Origin: an uncultured Clostridia bacterium
GTDB taxonomy: Bacteria; Bacillota; Clostridia; Oscillospirales; Ruminococcaceae
Length of the DNA stretch: 5,334 nt
NCBI GenBank assembly: GCA_945933905.1
Contig: CAMEQX010000115.1
Span: 1 to 5,334 of the forward strand
Direction of reading: 5' to 3'
Below are positions 4,125 through 5,334 of this stretch, piece after piece. The translations under genes were made by a program, and so were the position numbers. Position 1 is the first letter of the stretch, and every line of letters starts with the position of its first letter. The notes beneath the pieces are model-generated. The model was not told where the DNA came from. It did not search any database and saw only the letters and a program-made list of their open reading frames with translations.

Positions 4125-5334
4125 ATGATTTGTAACAAATGTAACAGTCAAGTGCCCGACGGGGCAAAGTTTTGCCAGAATTGCGGCGCGCTTACCGCTT
4201 CGGCTGCCGAAAAGAATTTCTGCGAAAGCTGCGGTCTCGAGCTTCCTAAGGGAGCAAAATTCTGCACGGTTTGCGGAGCAGCCGTTTCCAAAACATCAAC
4301 CGCAGAGGTAAAGCCCTCTGATGTGCTTGCGCCCGTTACTCCTATCGAGCCCGTTTCCATCGCCCCCGCAGCAGACCTCACCAAAGCTGCCGAGGAAATC
4401 GGAAACAGCGCCGTTTCCATTACCGCAAACGAGCAGCCCGCTTATTCTATCCCCGAGCCTTCAAGCGACTTCTCGATGCCCGAAATCAACACAGAAAGCA
4501 ATGAATTTGCTTCCGCACCGACCATCTTTGAGCAAAGCGAATTCGGCTATATCCCCGAGGCTCCCGTTATCGAAGAAGCTCCCGCGATTGAGGAAATTCC
4601 CGCGATGCCCGAGACTCCCGTGATGCCCGCTGCTCCCGTGATGCCCGAGACGCCCGCTGCTTCGGTTACGCCGGTTACTCCGGTTATGCCCGCAGCTCCC
4701 GAGCCGACAGGCTATTCCGCAGCAGCAGCAAGCTACGGTGCCCCGACGGCAGCTCCGGCTCCCACGCCGACAGTCGCTCCCACCTACGCTCCCGCTCCCA
4801 ATGTCCAACCGGAAAATCCTTTCGGAAACTACGGTATGGGCGCAGCTGCGGTTACTGCAAAGCCTATTAAGAAAAAGAACGTCCTCAAGCCCATTCTTAT
4901 CACGCTCGGCGCAATTCTCGGCGCTGCGCTGATTGCGGCAGGCGTGCTCTTCTTCGTTAACAAGTCCTTCCTCTTTAACCTCGTGCTCGGAAATTCGGGC
5001 TACGCGGCTATGGTTGAAGGCAACTCAATCAAGGATATCACCAACAATATTGACGTCGGCGCAATGTCTCAGGGCATAAAGTCCGCGACAAACTCCATTG
5101 CCGGCACCCTGACGCAGATGTCAAATTATTCATCGGGAATTGTCACCACAAGCGTAAAACCGATGATGTACTCCACGTCAATCGACCCCTCGAGCGTTGA
5201 TTTCAAGACGCTCGTAAACCAGCTCGGCAATATTATGCGCGAGACCTACGGCGCAAATTCCGCGAATATTTCCGTTGATTTTGACGCGGAGCTTACCGAT
5301 ACCGCTCTTTCGCAGCTCCCCGGACTTCTGAACT
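4125..5334 (+). CDS. Double zinc-ribbon, Pro/Glu-rich single-pass membrane protein, partial
   Basis: The frame stays open from the ATG at 4125 to the right edge (403 codons). AAAGGA (4112-4117) lies 7 bases before the ATG. Two zinc ribbons open the protein: Cys3, Cys6, Cys17, Cys20 and Cys33, Cys36, Cys47, Cys50, both CxxC-x10-CxxC with a following Gly. A linker of about 195 residues, rich in Pro, Ala, Glu and Val, carries imperfect repeats such as [11 protein letters not shown] (about 144-192). A basic patch KPIKKK (246-251) precedes one membrane helix (about 257-278). By the positive-inside rule the ribbons are cytoplasmic and the remaining 120-odd residues, Ser/Asn/Thr-rich, are outside. 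The outer part resembles no family I recognise. The plan recalls zinc-ribbon membrane proteins of Firmicutes such as TcaA/YvbJ, but the long linker differs. The gene is transcribed from its own promoter; substrate and function are unknown. Confidence 0.85.
   Translation, partial: MICNKCNSQVPDGAKFCQNCGALTASAAEKNFCESCGLELPKGAKFCTVCGAAVSKTSTAEVKPSDVLAPVTPIEPVSIAPAADLTKAAEEIGNSAVSITANEQPAYSIPEPSSDFSMPEINTESNEFASAPTIFEQSEFGYIPEAPVIEEAPAIEEIPAMPETPVMPAAPVMPETPAASVTPVTPVMPAAPEPTGYSAAAASYGAPTAAPAPTPTVAPTYAPAPNVQPENPFGNYGMGAAAVTAKPIKKKNVLKPILITLGAILGAALIAAGVLFFVNKSFLFNLVLGNSGYAAMVEGNSIKDITNNIDVGAMSQGIKSATNSIAGTLTQMSNYSSGIVTTSVKPMMYSTSIDPSSVDFKTLVNQLGNIMRETYGANSANISVDFDAELTDTALSQLPGLLN

Noticed and set aside
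4461..4808. Minus-strand ORF opposite the proline-rich linker
   Set aside because: It is a low-complexity shadow of the repetitive linker, with no signals of its own.

Overview
The window looks like chromosomal DNA of a low-to-mid GC Gram-positive bacterium, most likely a clostridium of the Ruminococcaceae/Oscillospiraceae type. Grounds: strong AAGGAG-type ribosome sites, SigA-type promoters with 17-base spacers (TTGACA/TATAAT), HPr-like proteins keeping the kinase-target serine, a DUF348-G5-3D cell-wall protein and a membrane-anchored zinc-ribbon protein. The genus is an inference.

Layout. (1) Bases 1-1166, minus strand: most of a tRNA methylthiotransferase gene (mtaB), C-terminus off the left edge. 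(2) 1167-1346: short divergent control region with two back-to-back promoters. (3) 1347-1583 and 1722-1952: two small paralogous HPr-fold proteins, each with its own promoter, closed by a strong terminator at 1977-2006. Both keep the HPr Ser46 motif but lack the phosphocarrier His15/Arg17 region. (4) 2007-2334: control region of the next gene, holding a WalR/PhoP-type direct-repeat box, a consensus promoter and a leader with a dyad and a possible 5-codon ORF. (5) 2335-3429: a membrane-anchored DUF348-DUF348-G5-3D protein, closed by a terminator at 3434-3463. (6) 3464-4124: about 660 bases without a credible gene. Its first 430 bases are packed with perfect palindromes: four copies of the mini-hairpin GCGAAGC, two further palindromes, and two copies of a two-hairpin module whose stems differ in sequence but whose lengths, joints, T-loop-like loop and 3' tail are kept. 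The rest is the promoter region of the next gene. (7) 4125-5334: the start of a double zinc-ribbon, Pro/Glu-rich, single-pass membrane protein that runs off the right edge.

How they fit. The genes do not form one operon: terminators and promoters separate mtaB, the HPr-like pair, the wall protein and the zinc-ribbon protein. Themes are tRNA modification, possible HPr-kinase-linked carbon signalling without phosphotransfer, and cell-envelope upkeep. The strongest candidates for something undescribed are the paired double-hairpin modules at 3659-3731 and 3810-3890, and the tandem His-less HPr paralogs.
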